A DNA stretch of 64,000 bases from Streptomyces sp. NRRL F-5727 (GTDB lineage: Bacteria; Actinomycetota; Actinomycetes; Streptomycetales; Streptomycetaceae). The notes beneath the pieces were generated by a model that saw only the letters and a list, made by a program, of their open reading frames with translations, was not told where the DNA came from and made no database searches. Position numbers and translations under genes: made by a program. This document shows positions 26,114-32,834 of this stretch, one piece after another (position 1 is the first letter of the stretch; each line of letters begins with the position of its first letter). Where the stretch lies: assembly GCF_000719555.1 (NCBI RefSeq), contig NZ_JOGX01000002.1:62001-126000 (forward strand), given 5' to 3'.

Positions 26114-26129
26114 TCGCACGAGGGTGCGA
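26114..26129. repeat. Inverted repeat in the psuG/cupin divergent region
   Basis: TCGCAC-GAGG-GTGCGA is a perfect 16-base inverted repeat 65 bases upstream of psuG. It is a candidate operator for psuG-psuK. No regulator gene is adjacent. The rest of this 287-bp gap shows the cupin -10 box and no other clear feature. Confidence 0.4.
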
Positions 26130-26322
26130 GTGGGGTACGGAATCGGTTCCCGGGTGTCCGGCCGAGGGGGCCGATCCGCCCCGGACCCCGCCGGAGCGGC
26201 GGGCAGGAGCCCGCTGCGGAATCCGTCGCCGTCCGCCCGGGTCGGCAACGTGCCTGGTCAGAGCCGTGAACGGAGGGATTCGTTCCGCGGTCCCGCTGTC
26301 ACGTCCAGCCCCGGTGCCCGGC

Positions 26323-26336
26323 TACAGTCACCGCCC
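26323..26336 (+). promoter_or_regulatory. Leaderless -10 element of the cupin gene
   Basis: TACAGT at 26323-26328 lies eight bases before the ATG, and there is no ribosome-binding site. This is the layout of a leaderless mRNA. Confidence 0.5.
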
Positions 26337-26696
26337 ATGACGACACACGACCTCCCCTCCTTCGCCGTCCACATCCCCGACGCCGAGCTCGAGACCGAGC
26401 CGCTCGACCCCGGCCAGATCGTGTCCGGCACCCCCGAGGTGACCGGCAAGGTGCTGTGGGAGTCCGCCGACGGCAAGCAGCTGCGCGGCATCTGGCAGAT
26501 CACCCCCGGCGTCGTCACCGACACCGAGGCGAACGAGCTGTTCGTCGTGGTCAGCGGCCGGGCCACCGTCGCCGTCGAGGGCGGCGCCACGATGGAGATC
26601 GGGCCCGGCGACGCCTGCGTCCTGCGCGAGGGCGACCGGACCACCTGGACCGTCCACGAGACGCTGCGCAAGGCGTACCACATCACCCTGCCCTGA
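26337..26696 (+). CDS. Cupin domain protein (Cupin_3/DUF861 type)
   Basis: A 119-residue single-domain cupin. The beta-barrel core is visible: GIWQITPGVVTDTEANELFVVVSGRATVAVEGG then EIGPGDACVLREGDRTTWTVHETLRKAYHI. The first cupin motif lacks the usual His pair (TEANELFVVVSG carries only the Glu), while a His is present in the second half (TVHETL). This fits the Cupin_3/DUF861 family, related to EutQ and ureidoglycine aminohydrolase-like proteins. No substrate can be assigned. It is convergent with the MFS gene, stops 15 bases apart. Confidence 0.82.
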   Translation: MTTHDLPSFAVHIPDAELETEPLDPGQIVSGTPEVTGKVLWESADGKQLRGIWQITPGVVTDTEANELFVVVSGRATVAVEGGATMEIGPGDACVLREGDRTTWTVHETLRKAYHITLP

Positions 26697-26711
26697 CCCG
26701 GGCCGTGCCGC

Positions 26712-28013
26712 TCAGGCCCTGCGGAGCACGCCCCGCAGGGCCAGCGCGCCCATCGGCAGCAGCAGACAGGCCGCGAGGGCGTTGAGCGGCCCGTAGCCCG
26801 CCTGGGAGACGACCACCCCGGCCGCCAGACCGCCGAGGCCCGCCGCCGTGTTCATCACCGTGTCCGACAGGCCCTGCACGGCCGCGCGCGCCGCCTGCGG
26901 CACCGAGTCCGTCAGCAGCGCCGAGCCCGCCACCAGCCCCGCCGACCAGCCCAGCCCCAGGACGAACAGACCGGCCGCGACCCGGGTGTGGCTCGCCCCC
27001 GCCGTCCCCGCGAGCAGCGCCGCCAGCCCCAGCAGCCCGACCGCGAGGCCGATCACCGCCAGCCGGCCGAGCCGGTCCGCGAGCCAGCCCATGACCGGCG
27101 AGAACGCGTACATGCCCGCGATGTGCACGCTGATGACGAACCCGATGAGCTCGATCCCGGCCCCGTGGTGGGTGAGCGCCACCGGCGTCATCGACATGAT
27201 CGACACCATCACGGTCTGCGAGGCGGCCACCGTCACCAGGGCGATCCGCGCCTGCGGCGACGCGCGGACCGCGCGCAGCCCGGCCCGCAGCGACCGGCTC
27301 TCCGGGAGGTCCGCCGCCGCGCCCTCGTCCGCCGCGGCCAGCGCCCGCGCCGTCAGCAGGGGATCGGGCCGCAGCAGCACCGCCACCACCAGCGCCGAGA
27401 CGACGAACACCACCGCCGCCCACACGAAGGGGCCCGCCGCCACCGGGATGCCGAGCCCGGAGACGCTCCGCCCGGCCGGAGCCGCGATGTTCGGGCCGAG
27501 GACGGCGCCGATCGTGGTCGCCCACACCACCGTCGAGATGGCCCGCGCCCGCCGGTCCGGCTCCGCCAGGTCGGCGGCGGCGAACCGGGCCGCGAGATTG
27601 GCCGAGGACCCCGCCCCGAAGCCCACCAGACCCACCAGCAGCACCGCGAAACTGCCCACGACCGCGCCGAGCACCGCGATCCCGGCCCCCAGTGCGCCCA
27701 GCAGATACGCCAGCACCAGACCGGCCCGCCGGCCCCGGCGGGCCATCAGCGCCGCCAGCGGCATCGCGAGCAGCGCGGGCCCGGCCACCGTGGCCGTCGA
27801 GGCGAGCCCCGCCAGCGCGTCCGTGCCGCTCACCTCGGTGGCGAGGACGGCGGCGAGCGCCACACCCGTGGCGATCCCCAGCCCGCCGAGGATCTGGGTG
27901 GCGACGAGCACCGCCTGGACCCGGCGGCGCAGCTCCGGGAGGGCGACGGTGCCGATCGGGACGGATATCTCTCCCTGAGCGGCGGTGTCAGGGGCGTCGG
28001 GCGTTTTGGTCAC
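26712..28013 (-). CDS. MFS transporter
   Basis: A 433-residue major facilitator with 12 predicted hydrophobic segments and a short hydrophilic N-terminus (TKTPDAPDTAAQGEISVPIG). The loop 2-3 motif ALMARRGRRAG and the loop 8-9 equivalent GWLADRLGRLA are the usual MFS signatures. VPQAARAAVQGLSDTVMNTAAGLGG in the C-terminal half is common to exporter-type members. Substrate unknown. The GTG at 28013 is the first in-frame start without low-complexity upstream; there is no strong ribosome-binding site. It starts 44 bases after ogt on the same strand, so it may be read from the ogt damage promoter. Confidence 0.85.
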   Translation of the reverse strand: MTKTPDAPDTAAQGEISVPIGTVALPELRRRVQAVLVATQILGGLGIATGVALAAVLATEVSGTDALAGLASTATVAGPALLAMPLAALMARRGRRAGLVLAYLLGALGAGIAVLGAVVGSFAVLLVGLVGFGAGSSANLAARFAAADLAEPDRRARAISTVVWATTIGAVLGPNIAAPAGRSVSGLGIPVAAGPFVWAAVVFVVSALVVAVLLRPDPLLTARALAAADEGAAADLPESRSLRAGLRAVRASPQARIALVTVAASQTVMVSIMSMTPVALTHHGAGIELIGFVISVHIAGMYAFSPVMGWLADRLGRLAVIGLAVGLLGLAALLAGTAGASHTRVAAGLFVLGLGWSAGLVAGSALLTDSVPQAARAAVQGLSDTVMNTAAGLGGLAAGVVVSQAGYGPLNALAACLLLPMGALALRGVLRRA

Positions 28014-28057
28014 TACCGGAGTGTGCCAGCCGTCCCGGCCGATGGGAACGCCCGGAC

Positions 28058-28612
28058 TCAGAAGAGCGGTTCCGGCAGCACGCCCTCCAGCGCCAGGAGT
28101 CTCCGCTTCGTCTCCAGCCCGCCGCCGAAGCCCCCGAGGCCGCCGTCGCTCTCCACCACGCGGTGGCACGGCACCACCACCGGCAGCGGATTGGCGCCCA
28201 TGGCCGCGCCCACCGCCTGCGCCGCCCCCGGCTGCCCGACCCGCCGCGCCAGCTCCCCGTACCCGACCACCGACCCGTACGGGACCCCGGCCGCCAGCTC
28301 GCGCAGCACCTGGCGGTTGAAGCCGGTCGCCAGCGACCAGTCCAGCGGCAGGTCGAACACGCGCAGCGCGCCCGCGAAGTACCGGTCCAGCTGCCGCACC
28401 GGCTCCGCGAGCAGCCCCGTGGCGCTCTCGACGACCGCGGCGCCCAGCTGCTCGGCGAGCCGCTCCGGCATCCGCTCCCGGCGCCCCTCGCGCGCGTGGA
28501 ACTCGACCCGCACGAGCCCCCGCCCGGTGGCCGCCAGGAAGAGCGGGCCGATGCCGCTCCCCACGACCGCCCACTCGGCGGTGACGCCCCGCGCTCCGTC
28601 CTCGATGTCCAT
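28058..28612 (-). CDS. ogt: Methylated-DNA--[protein]-cysteine S-methyltransferase
   Basis: A 184-residue suicide repair protein that transfers the methyl group of O6-methylguanine to its own cysteine. The acceptor motif PCHRV has Cys149, followed by GLGGFGGGLETKRRLLALEG, which completes the active-site region. The helix-turn-helix DNA-binding segment precedes it (PYGSVVGYGELARRVGQPGAAQAVGAAM). There is no AdaA/AdaB-type regulatory domain. ATG at 28612 appears leaderless: TACGGT lies six bases upstream, with the RecA-NDp-type box eight bases further. The same promoter architecture precedes uvrB. Confidence 0.95.
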   Translation of the reverse strand: MDIEDGARGVTAEWAVVGSGIGPLFLAATGRGLVRVEFHAREGRRERMPERLAEQLGAAVVESATGLLAEPVRQLDRYFAGALRVFDLPLDWSLATGFNRQVLRELAAGVPYGSVVGYGELARRVGQPGAAQAVGAAMGANPLPVVVPCHRVVESDGGLGGFGGGLETKRRLLALEGVLPEPLF

Positions 28613-28618
28613 GCCCTC

Positions 28619-28640
28619 ACCGTACGGCCCGGCACCGACA
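28619..28640 (-). promoter_or_regulatory. RecA-NDp/PafBC-like promoter of ogt
   Basis: Read on the minus strand: TGTCGGTG (28640-28633), eight bases, TACGGT (28624-28619), six bases, ATG. This is an exact match to TGTCRGTG-N8-TAnnnT and the same geometry as at uvrB. Confidence 0.75.
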
Positions 28641-28757
28641 GCCCCGCCCCGCGCCGACGGGCGCCCCCGGACCGGCGCCGCCGGTCACCGACGCCCTCCG
28701 GCCAGAACGCCGGATCGACGGCGAACCGGCGGCGGGACCCTCCCCGCAGGTCACGGA

Positions 28758-28779
28758 CCGGTCTCGCTCCGGTCTCGCC
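28758..28779 (+). repeat. Tandem 11-bp repeat upstream of the MHYT gene
   Basis: Two adjacent copies of CCGGTCTCGCY, at 28758-28768 and 28769-28779, lie between the divergent ogt and MHYT genes. Function unknown. Confidence 0.4.
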
Positions 28780-28837
28780 ACCGGAAAATCCCCGGTCAGG
28801 TGCTCACCGCACCCCGGACGGGCCATAATCTCGCCCC

Positions 28838-28849
28838 GGTAGTACTACC
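28838..28849 (+). repeat. 12-bp palindrome upstream of the MHYT gene
   Basis: GGTAGTACTACC is a perfect palindrome 57 bases before the MHYT start and nine bases after a -10-like CATAAT (28824-28829). It is positioned as an operator would be. Confidence 0.45.
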
Positions 28850-28906
28850 CAGCGGTACCGACTGTTTTCGGACGTCCATGCGCCAGGGGTGGGAGGGCAC
28901 ACGCTC

Positions 28907-29806
28907 ATGCAGGGCACGGTCGACGGATTCAGCTACGGGATCGTCACACCGGTGGCGGCCTTTCTCATGGCCTGCCTCGGCGGTGCCCTGGGGCTGAGAT
29001 GCACGACCCGCTCGCTGCGCCACCAGGACTCCTTCAAGGCCGGCTGGCTCGCGCTCGGCTCCACCTCCATCGGCACCGGCATCTGGACCATGCACTTCAT
29101 CGCCATGATGGGCTTCTCGGTCCAGCAGGCGCCGGTCGACTACGACCGGCCGATCACCTTCGCCAGCCTCGGCGTCGCCGTCGTCATGGTCGGCATCGGC
29201 ATCTTCATCGTCGGCTACCGGGGCGCCACCGCGCTCACCCTCGTCACCGGCGGCACCATCACCGGCCTCGGCGTCGCCACCATGCACTACCTCGGCATGG
29301 CCGGGATGCGACTGCCGGGAAGGATCGAGTACGACACCCTCACCGTCGCCCTCTCCGTGGTCATCGCCGTCGTCGCCGCCACCACCGCCCTCTGGGCGGC
29401 GGTCTCCGTCCACGGCTTCCTCGCCAGCCTCGGGGCCAGCCTCGTCATGGGCGTCGCCGTCAGCGGCATGCACTACACCGCCATGGCGGCCGTCAGCGTC
29501 CACCTGCACGCCGCCCCGGCCGCCTCCGCCGGGACCTCCGCCGGTTCGCTGCTGCTGCCCATGCTGATCGGCCCCGCCGTCTTCCTCATCCTCGCCGCCG
29601 TCGTCGTCATGTTCGACCCGCTGCTCGTCATGGGCGACCCCGACTGGCAGCGCGCCCCGGCCCGCTCCCCGTACCGCCCCGGCGTCCCCGCCCCCCGGCA
29701 CGTCCCCAGCTACGGCGAGCCCGCGAACTGGACCGCCCGCCCCCCGGGCCGCGCTCGCTCCCGCCGCTCCGCCCCGCGCGGCGGACACCGCTCCCAGGAC
29801 TGGTGA
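28907..29806 (+). CDS. Stand-alone MHYT-domain membrane sensor
   Basis: A 299-residue membrane protein with seven hydrophobic segments and three MHYT-type motifs: WTMHFIAM (Met62), TMHYLGM (Met126) and GMHYTAM (Met188). MHYT domains are thought to bind a metal such as copper and sense oxygen, CO or NO. Most are fused to GGDEF, EAL or kinase domains; here only a Pro/Arg-rich cytoplasmic tail of about 55 residues follows, so any output must go through a partner. ATG at 28907 is preferred because GGGAGGG ends eight bases before it; the upstream GTG at 28889 lacks this. Confidence 0.88.
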   Translation: MQGTVDGFSYGIVTPVAAFLMACLGGALGLRCTTRSLRHQDSFKAGWLALGSTSIGTGIWTMHFIAMMGFSVQQAPVDYDRPITFASLGVAVVMVGIGIFIVGYRGATALTLVTGGTITGLGVATMHYLGMAGMRLPGRIEYDTLTVALSVVIAVVAATTALWAAVSVHGFLASLGASLVMGVAVSGMHYTAMAAVSVHLHAAPAASAGTSAGSLLLPMLIGPAVFLILAAVVVMFDPLLVMGDPDWQRAPARSPYRPGVPAPRHVPSYGEPANWTARPPGRARSRRSAPRGGHRSQDW

Positions 29807-29850
29807 CACCGGGCCGCCGCGCTCCGATCGCGCGGCGATCACCCCCCGAC

Positions 29851-29872
29851 TGTCGGTGGCGGGTCGTACGGT
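29851..29872 (+). promoter_or_regulatory. RecA-NDp/PafBC-like promoter of uvrB
   Basis: TGTCGGTG (29851-29858), eight bases, TACGGT (29867-29872), six bases, ATG. Exact match to TGTCRGTG-N8-TAnnnT; the transcript should be leaderless. Confidence 0.75.
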
Positions 29873-29878
29873 GGTGGC

Positions 29879-32026
29879 ATGCGGCCCGTTTCCAAGATCG
29901 AACGTTCGGTGGCGCCCTTCGAGGTCGTCTCCCCCTTCCAGCCGAGCGGCGACCAGCCGACGGCCATCGCCGAGCTGGACCGGCGCATCCGCGCCGGCGA
30001 GAAGGACGTCGTCCTGCTCGGCGCCACCGGCACCGGCAAGTCGGCCACCACCGCGTGGATGATCGAGAAGCTCCAGCGCCCCACCCTGGTGATGGCGCCG
30101 AACAAGACCCTGGCCGCCCAGCTGGCGAACGAGTTCCGCGAGCTCCTGCCGAACAACGCCGTCGAGTACTTCGTCTCGTACTACGACTACTACCAGCCCG
30201 AGGCGTACGTCCCCCAGTCGGACACCTACATCGAGAAGGACTCCTCGATCAACGAGGAGGTCGAGCGGCTGCGCCACTCCGCCACCAACTCGCTGCTCAC
30301 CCGCAGGGACGTGGTCGTGGTCGCCTCCGTCTCCTGCATCTACGGCCTCGGCACCCCGCAGGAGTACGTGGACCGCATGGTCCCGCTCAAGGTCGGCGAG
30401 GAGATCGACCGCGACCAGCTGCTCCGCCGCTTCGTCGACATCCAGTACACGCGCAACGACCTCGCCTTCACCCGCGGCACCTTCCGGGTCCGCGGCGACA
30501 CCATCGAGATCTTCCCCGTGTACGAGGAGCTCGCCGTCCGCATCGAGATGTTCGGCGACGAGATCGAGGCGCTCTCCACCCTCCACCCGCTGACCGGCGA
30601 GATCATCAGCGAGGACCAGCAGCTCTACGTCTTCCCCGCCAGCCACTACGTCGCCGGCCCCGAGCGCATGGAACGGGCCGTCAACGACATCGAGCGCGAG
30701 CTCGAAGGGAGGCTGGCGGAGCTGGAGAAGCAGGGCAAGATGCTGGAGGCCCAGCGGCTCCGGATGCGCACCACCTACGACATCGAGATGATGCGCCAGA
30801 TCGGCTCCTGCTCCGGCATCGAGAACTACTCGATGCACTTCGACGGCCGCGAGCCCGGCTCCCCGCCCAACACCCTCCTCGACTACTTCCCCGAGGACTT
30901 CCTCCTCGTCATCGACGAGTCGCACGTCACCGTGCCGCAGATCGGCGCCATGTACGAGGGCGACGCCTCCCGCAAGCGGACCCTCGTCGACCACGGCTTC
31001 CGGCTCCCCTCCGCCCTCGACAACCGCCCGCTGAAGTGGGAGGAGTTCCAGCAGCGGATCGGCCAGACCGTCTACCTCTCCGCCACCCCCGGCACCTACG
31101 AGCTGTCCCGCTCCGACGGCTTCGTCGAGCAGATCATCCGCCCCACCGGCCTCGTCGACCCCGAGGTCGTCGTCAAGCCCACCGAGGGCCAGATCGACGA
31201 CCTGGTCCACGAGATCCGGGTGCGCACCGAGCGGGACGAGCGCGTCCTCGTCACCACCCTCACCAAGAAGATGGCCGAGGACCTCACCGACTACTTCCTG
31301 GAGCTCGGCATCCAGGTCCGCTACCTCCACAGCGACGTGGACACCCTGCGCCGCATCGAGCTGCTGCGCGAGCTCCGCTCCGGCGAGTACGACGTCCTCG
31401 TCGGCATCAACCTGCTCCGCGAGGGCCTCGACCTCCCCGAGGTCTCCCTCGTCGCCATCCTCGACGCCGACAAGCAGGGCTTCCTGCGCTCCGGGACCTC
31501 GCTCATCCAGACCATCGGCCGCGCCGCGCGCAACGTGTCGGGCCAGGTCCACATGTACGCCGACACCATCACCCCGGCCATGGCGCAGGCGATCGACGAG
31601 ACCAACCGGCGCCGCGAGAAGCAGGTCGCCTACAACAAGGAGCACGGGATCGACCCCCAGCCGCTCCGCAAGAAGATCAACGACATCGTCGCCACCATCG
31701 CGCGCGAGGAGGTCGACACCGAGCAGCTCCTCGGCAGCGGCTACCGGCAGGCCAAGGACGGAAAGGGCGCCAAGTCCCCGGTGCCCTCGCTCGCCGCGCA
31801 CGCGCCGAAGGCGGGCAAGGCGGGCAAGGCCGGCGCCAAGGGCGGCTCGACGCTGGAGCTCGGCGACCGGCCCGCCGCCGAACTGGCCGGGGTCATCGAG
31901 GAGATGACGGAGCGGATGCGCGCCGCCGCCGCCGAGCTGCAGTTCGAGGTGGCCGCCCGGCTGCGCGACGAGGTCGCCGAACTCAAGAAGGAACTGCGCC
32001 AGATGAAGGAGGCGGGCCTGGCGTGA
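29879..32026 (+). CDS. uvrB: Excinuclease ABC subunit B
   Basis: A 715-residue nucleotide-excision repair helicase that verifies damage delivered by UvrA and recruits UvrC. Walker A is GATGTGKS (residues 48-55), the beta-hairpin region has [18 protein letters not shown], the DEAD-like box is [10 protein letters not shown], and helicase motifs IV-VI are intact ([25 protein letters not shown]). The C-terminal UVR coiled coil ([25 protein letters not shown]) contacts UvrC. A Lys/Ala/Gly-rich linker before the UVR motif is variable in the family. No ribosome-binding site is visible, in line with a leaderless transcript. Confidence 0.98.
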   Translation: MRPVSKIERSVAPFEVVSPFQPSGDQPTAIAELDRRIRAGEKDVVLLGATGTGKSATTAWMIEKLQRPTLVMAPNKTLAAQLANEFRELLPNNAVEYFVSYYDYYQPEAYVPQSDTYIEKDSSINEEVERLRHSATNSLLTRRDVVVVASVSCIYGLGTPQEYVDRMVPLKVGEEIDRDQLLRRFVDIQYTRNDLAFTRGTFRVRGDTIEIFPVYEELAVRIEMFGDEIEALSTLHPLTGEIISEDQQLYVFPASHYVAGPERMERAVNDIERELEGRLAELEKQGKMLEAQRLRMRTTYDIEMMRQIGSCSGIENYSMHFDGREPGSPPNTLLDYFPEDFLLVIDESHVTVPQIGAMYEGDASRKRTLVDHGFRLPSALDNRPLKWEEFQQRIGQTVYLSATPGTYELSRSDGFVEQIIRPTGLVDPEVVVKPTEGQIDDLVHEIRVRTERDERVLVTTLTKKMAEDLTDYFLELGIQVRYLHSDVDTLRRIELLRELRSGEYDVLVGINLLREGLDLPEVSLVAILDADKQGFLRSGTSLIQTIGRAARNVSGQVHMYADTITPAMAQAIDETNRRREKQVAYNKEHGIDPQPLRKKINDIVATIAREEVDTEQLLGSGYRQAKDGKGAKSPVPSLAAHAPKAGKAGKAGAKGGSTLELGDRPAAELAGVIEEMTERMRAAAAELQFEVAARLRDEVAELKKELRQMKEAGLA

Positions 32027-32031
32027 AGGCG

Positions 32032-32061
32032 CCGGTCCCGGCCGGGGCGAGCCGGGACCGG
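32032..32061 (+). terminator. Hairpin terminator of uvrB
   Basis: A perfect 10-bp stem, CCGGTCCCGG (32032-32041) with its complement (32052-32061) and a 10-nt loop, begins six bases after the uvrB stop. Confidence 0.7.
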
Positions 32062-32123
32062 AGTGCGGCGAGGCGGCCCGGTGTGTTGCAAGACCGACAC
32101 AAAACCGGGCCGCGCCCGGCACG

Positions 32124-32146
32124 TTGTCAGTGGGCCTGCGTAGGGT
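32124..32146 (+). promoter_or_regulatory. RecA-NDp/PafBC-like promoter of the TerD gene
   Basis: TTGTCAGTG (32124-32132), eight bases, TAGGGT (32141-32146): a perfect match to the full TTGTCRGTG-N8-TAnnnT consensus. The transcript start is predicted about 22 bases before the GTG, leaving room for the GAGAGGGG ribosome-binding site. Confidence 0.8.
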
Positions 32147-32174
32147 GCTGCCACAACGACGAGAGGGGCAGCGC

Positions 32175-32753
32175 GTGACGGTCAACATGACCAAGGGGCA
32201 GGCCATCAGCCTGGAGAAGCAGGGCGGGGGCAGCCTCACCCAGGTGCGGATGGGGCTCGGCTGGCAGGCCGCGCCGCGCCGGGGGCTCTTCGGCTCGCGC
32301 ACGCGCGAGATCGACCTGGACGCCTCCGCCGTGCTCTTCGCCGAGAAGCAGCCGGTGGACGTGGTCTTCTTCCGCCACCTGGTCAGCGACGACGGCTCCG
32401 TCCGCCACACCGGGGACAACCTCGTGGGCGGCGTGGGCCAGGGCGGCGACGACGAGGCCATCCTCGTCGACCTCCAGCGGGTGCCCGTCCACATCGACCA
32501 GATCGTCTTCACGGTGAACTCCTTCACCGGGCAGACGTTCCAGGAGGTGCAGAACGCCTTCTGCCGGCTCGTCGACGAGACGAACGGCCAGGAGCTCGCG
32601 CGCTACACCCTGGACGGCGGCGGCCAGTACACCGCGCAGATCATGGCCAAGGTGCACCGGGCCGGCTCCGGCTGGCAGATGACGGCCCTGGGCAACCCGG
32701 CCAACGGCCGCACCTTCCAGGACCTGATGCCGGCGATCCTGCCGCACCTGTAG
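32175..32753 (+). CDS. TerD family stress protein
   Basis: A 192-residue TerD-domain protein, the Ca2+-binding fold of tellurite and chemical-stress (Ter) systems. It opens with the conserved VTVNMTKGQAISLEK; IDLDASAVLF and the acidic loop DNLVGGVGQGGDDEAILVDL carry the Asp residues that bind calcium, and VFTVNSFTGQTFQEV is typical. GTG at 32175 is supported by GAGAGGGG (32161-32168); the ATG at 32187 is a weaker alternative. It stands between uvrB and a larger TerD-like gene, with terC beyond. The damage-type promoter suggests induction by DNA damage rather than only by metalloid stress. Confidence 0.9.
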   Translation: MTVNMTKGQAISLEKQGGGSLTQVRMGLGWQAAPRRGLFGSRTREIDLDASAVLFAEKQPVDVVFFRHLVSDDGSVRHTGDNLVGGVGQGGDDEAILVDLQRVPVHIDQIVFTVNSFTGQTFQEVQNAFCRLVDETNGQELARYTLDGGGQYTAQIMAKVHRAGSGWQMTALGNPANGRTFQDLMPAILPHL

Positions 32754-32760
32754 ACCGACC

Positions 32761-32782
32761 GGCGGGGCCCCACGGCCCCGCC
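32761..32782 (+). terminator. Hairpin terminator after the TerD gene
   Basis: GGCGGGGCC (32761-32769) and GGCCCCGCC (32774-32782) form a 9-bp stem with a 4-nt loop, seven bases after the stop. Confidence 0.65.
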
Positions 32783-32834
32783 GCCGCGGCACCGCAGCTC
32801 CCGACGGGCACCGGCCCGCCGGGAGCTGCCCCGC

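Noticed and set aside
26130..26336. GC-rich hairpins in the cupin upstream region as a riboswitch
   Set aside because: No known class core was recognised; hairpins such as CCGCC-GGAG-CGGCGG are common by chance at this base composition.
29899..29908. CGAACGTTCG palindrome near the uvrB start, considered as a LexA box
   Set aside because: It lies inside the coding region and lacks the N4 spacer of the actinobacterial SOS box.
32113..32124. Standard -35/-10 promoter for the TerD gene
   Set aside because: The distance of TTGTCA to TAGGGT is 11 bases, too short for sigma-70 type; it fits the RecA-NDp form instead.
28796..32527. A very long open frame (over 1200 codons) on the minus strand across uvrB and the MHYT gene
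   Set aside because: It is the antisense shadow of well-identified genes; its translation is Val/Gly/Asp repeats without domains, as usual for the reverse frame of GC-rich coding DNA.
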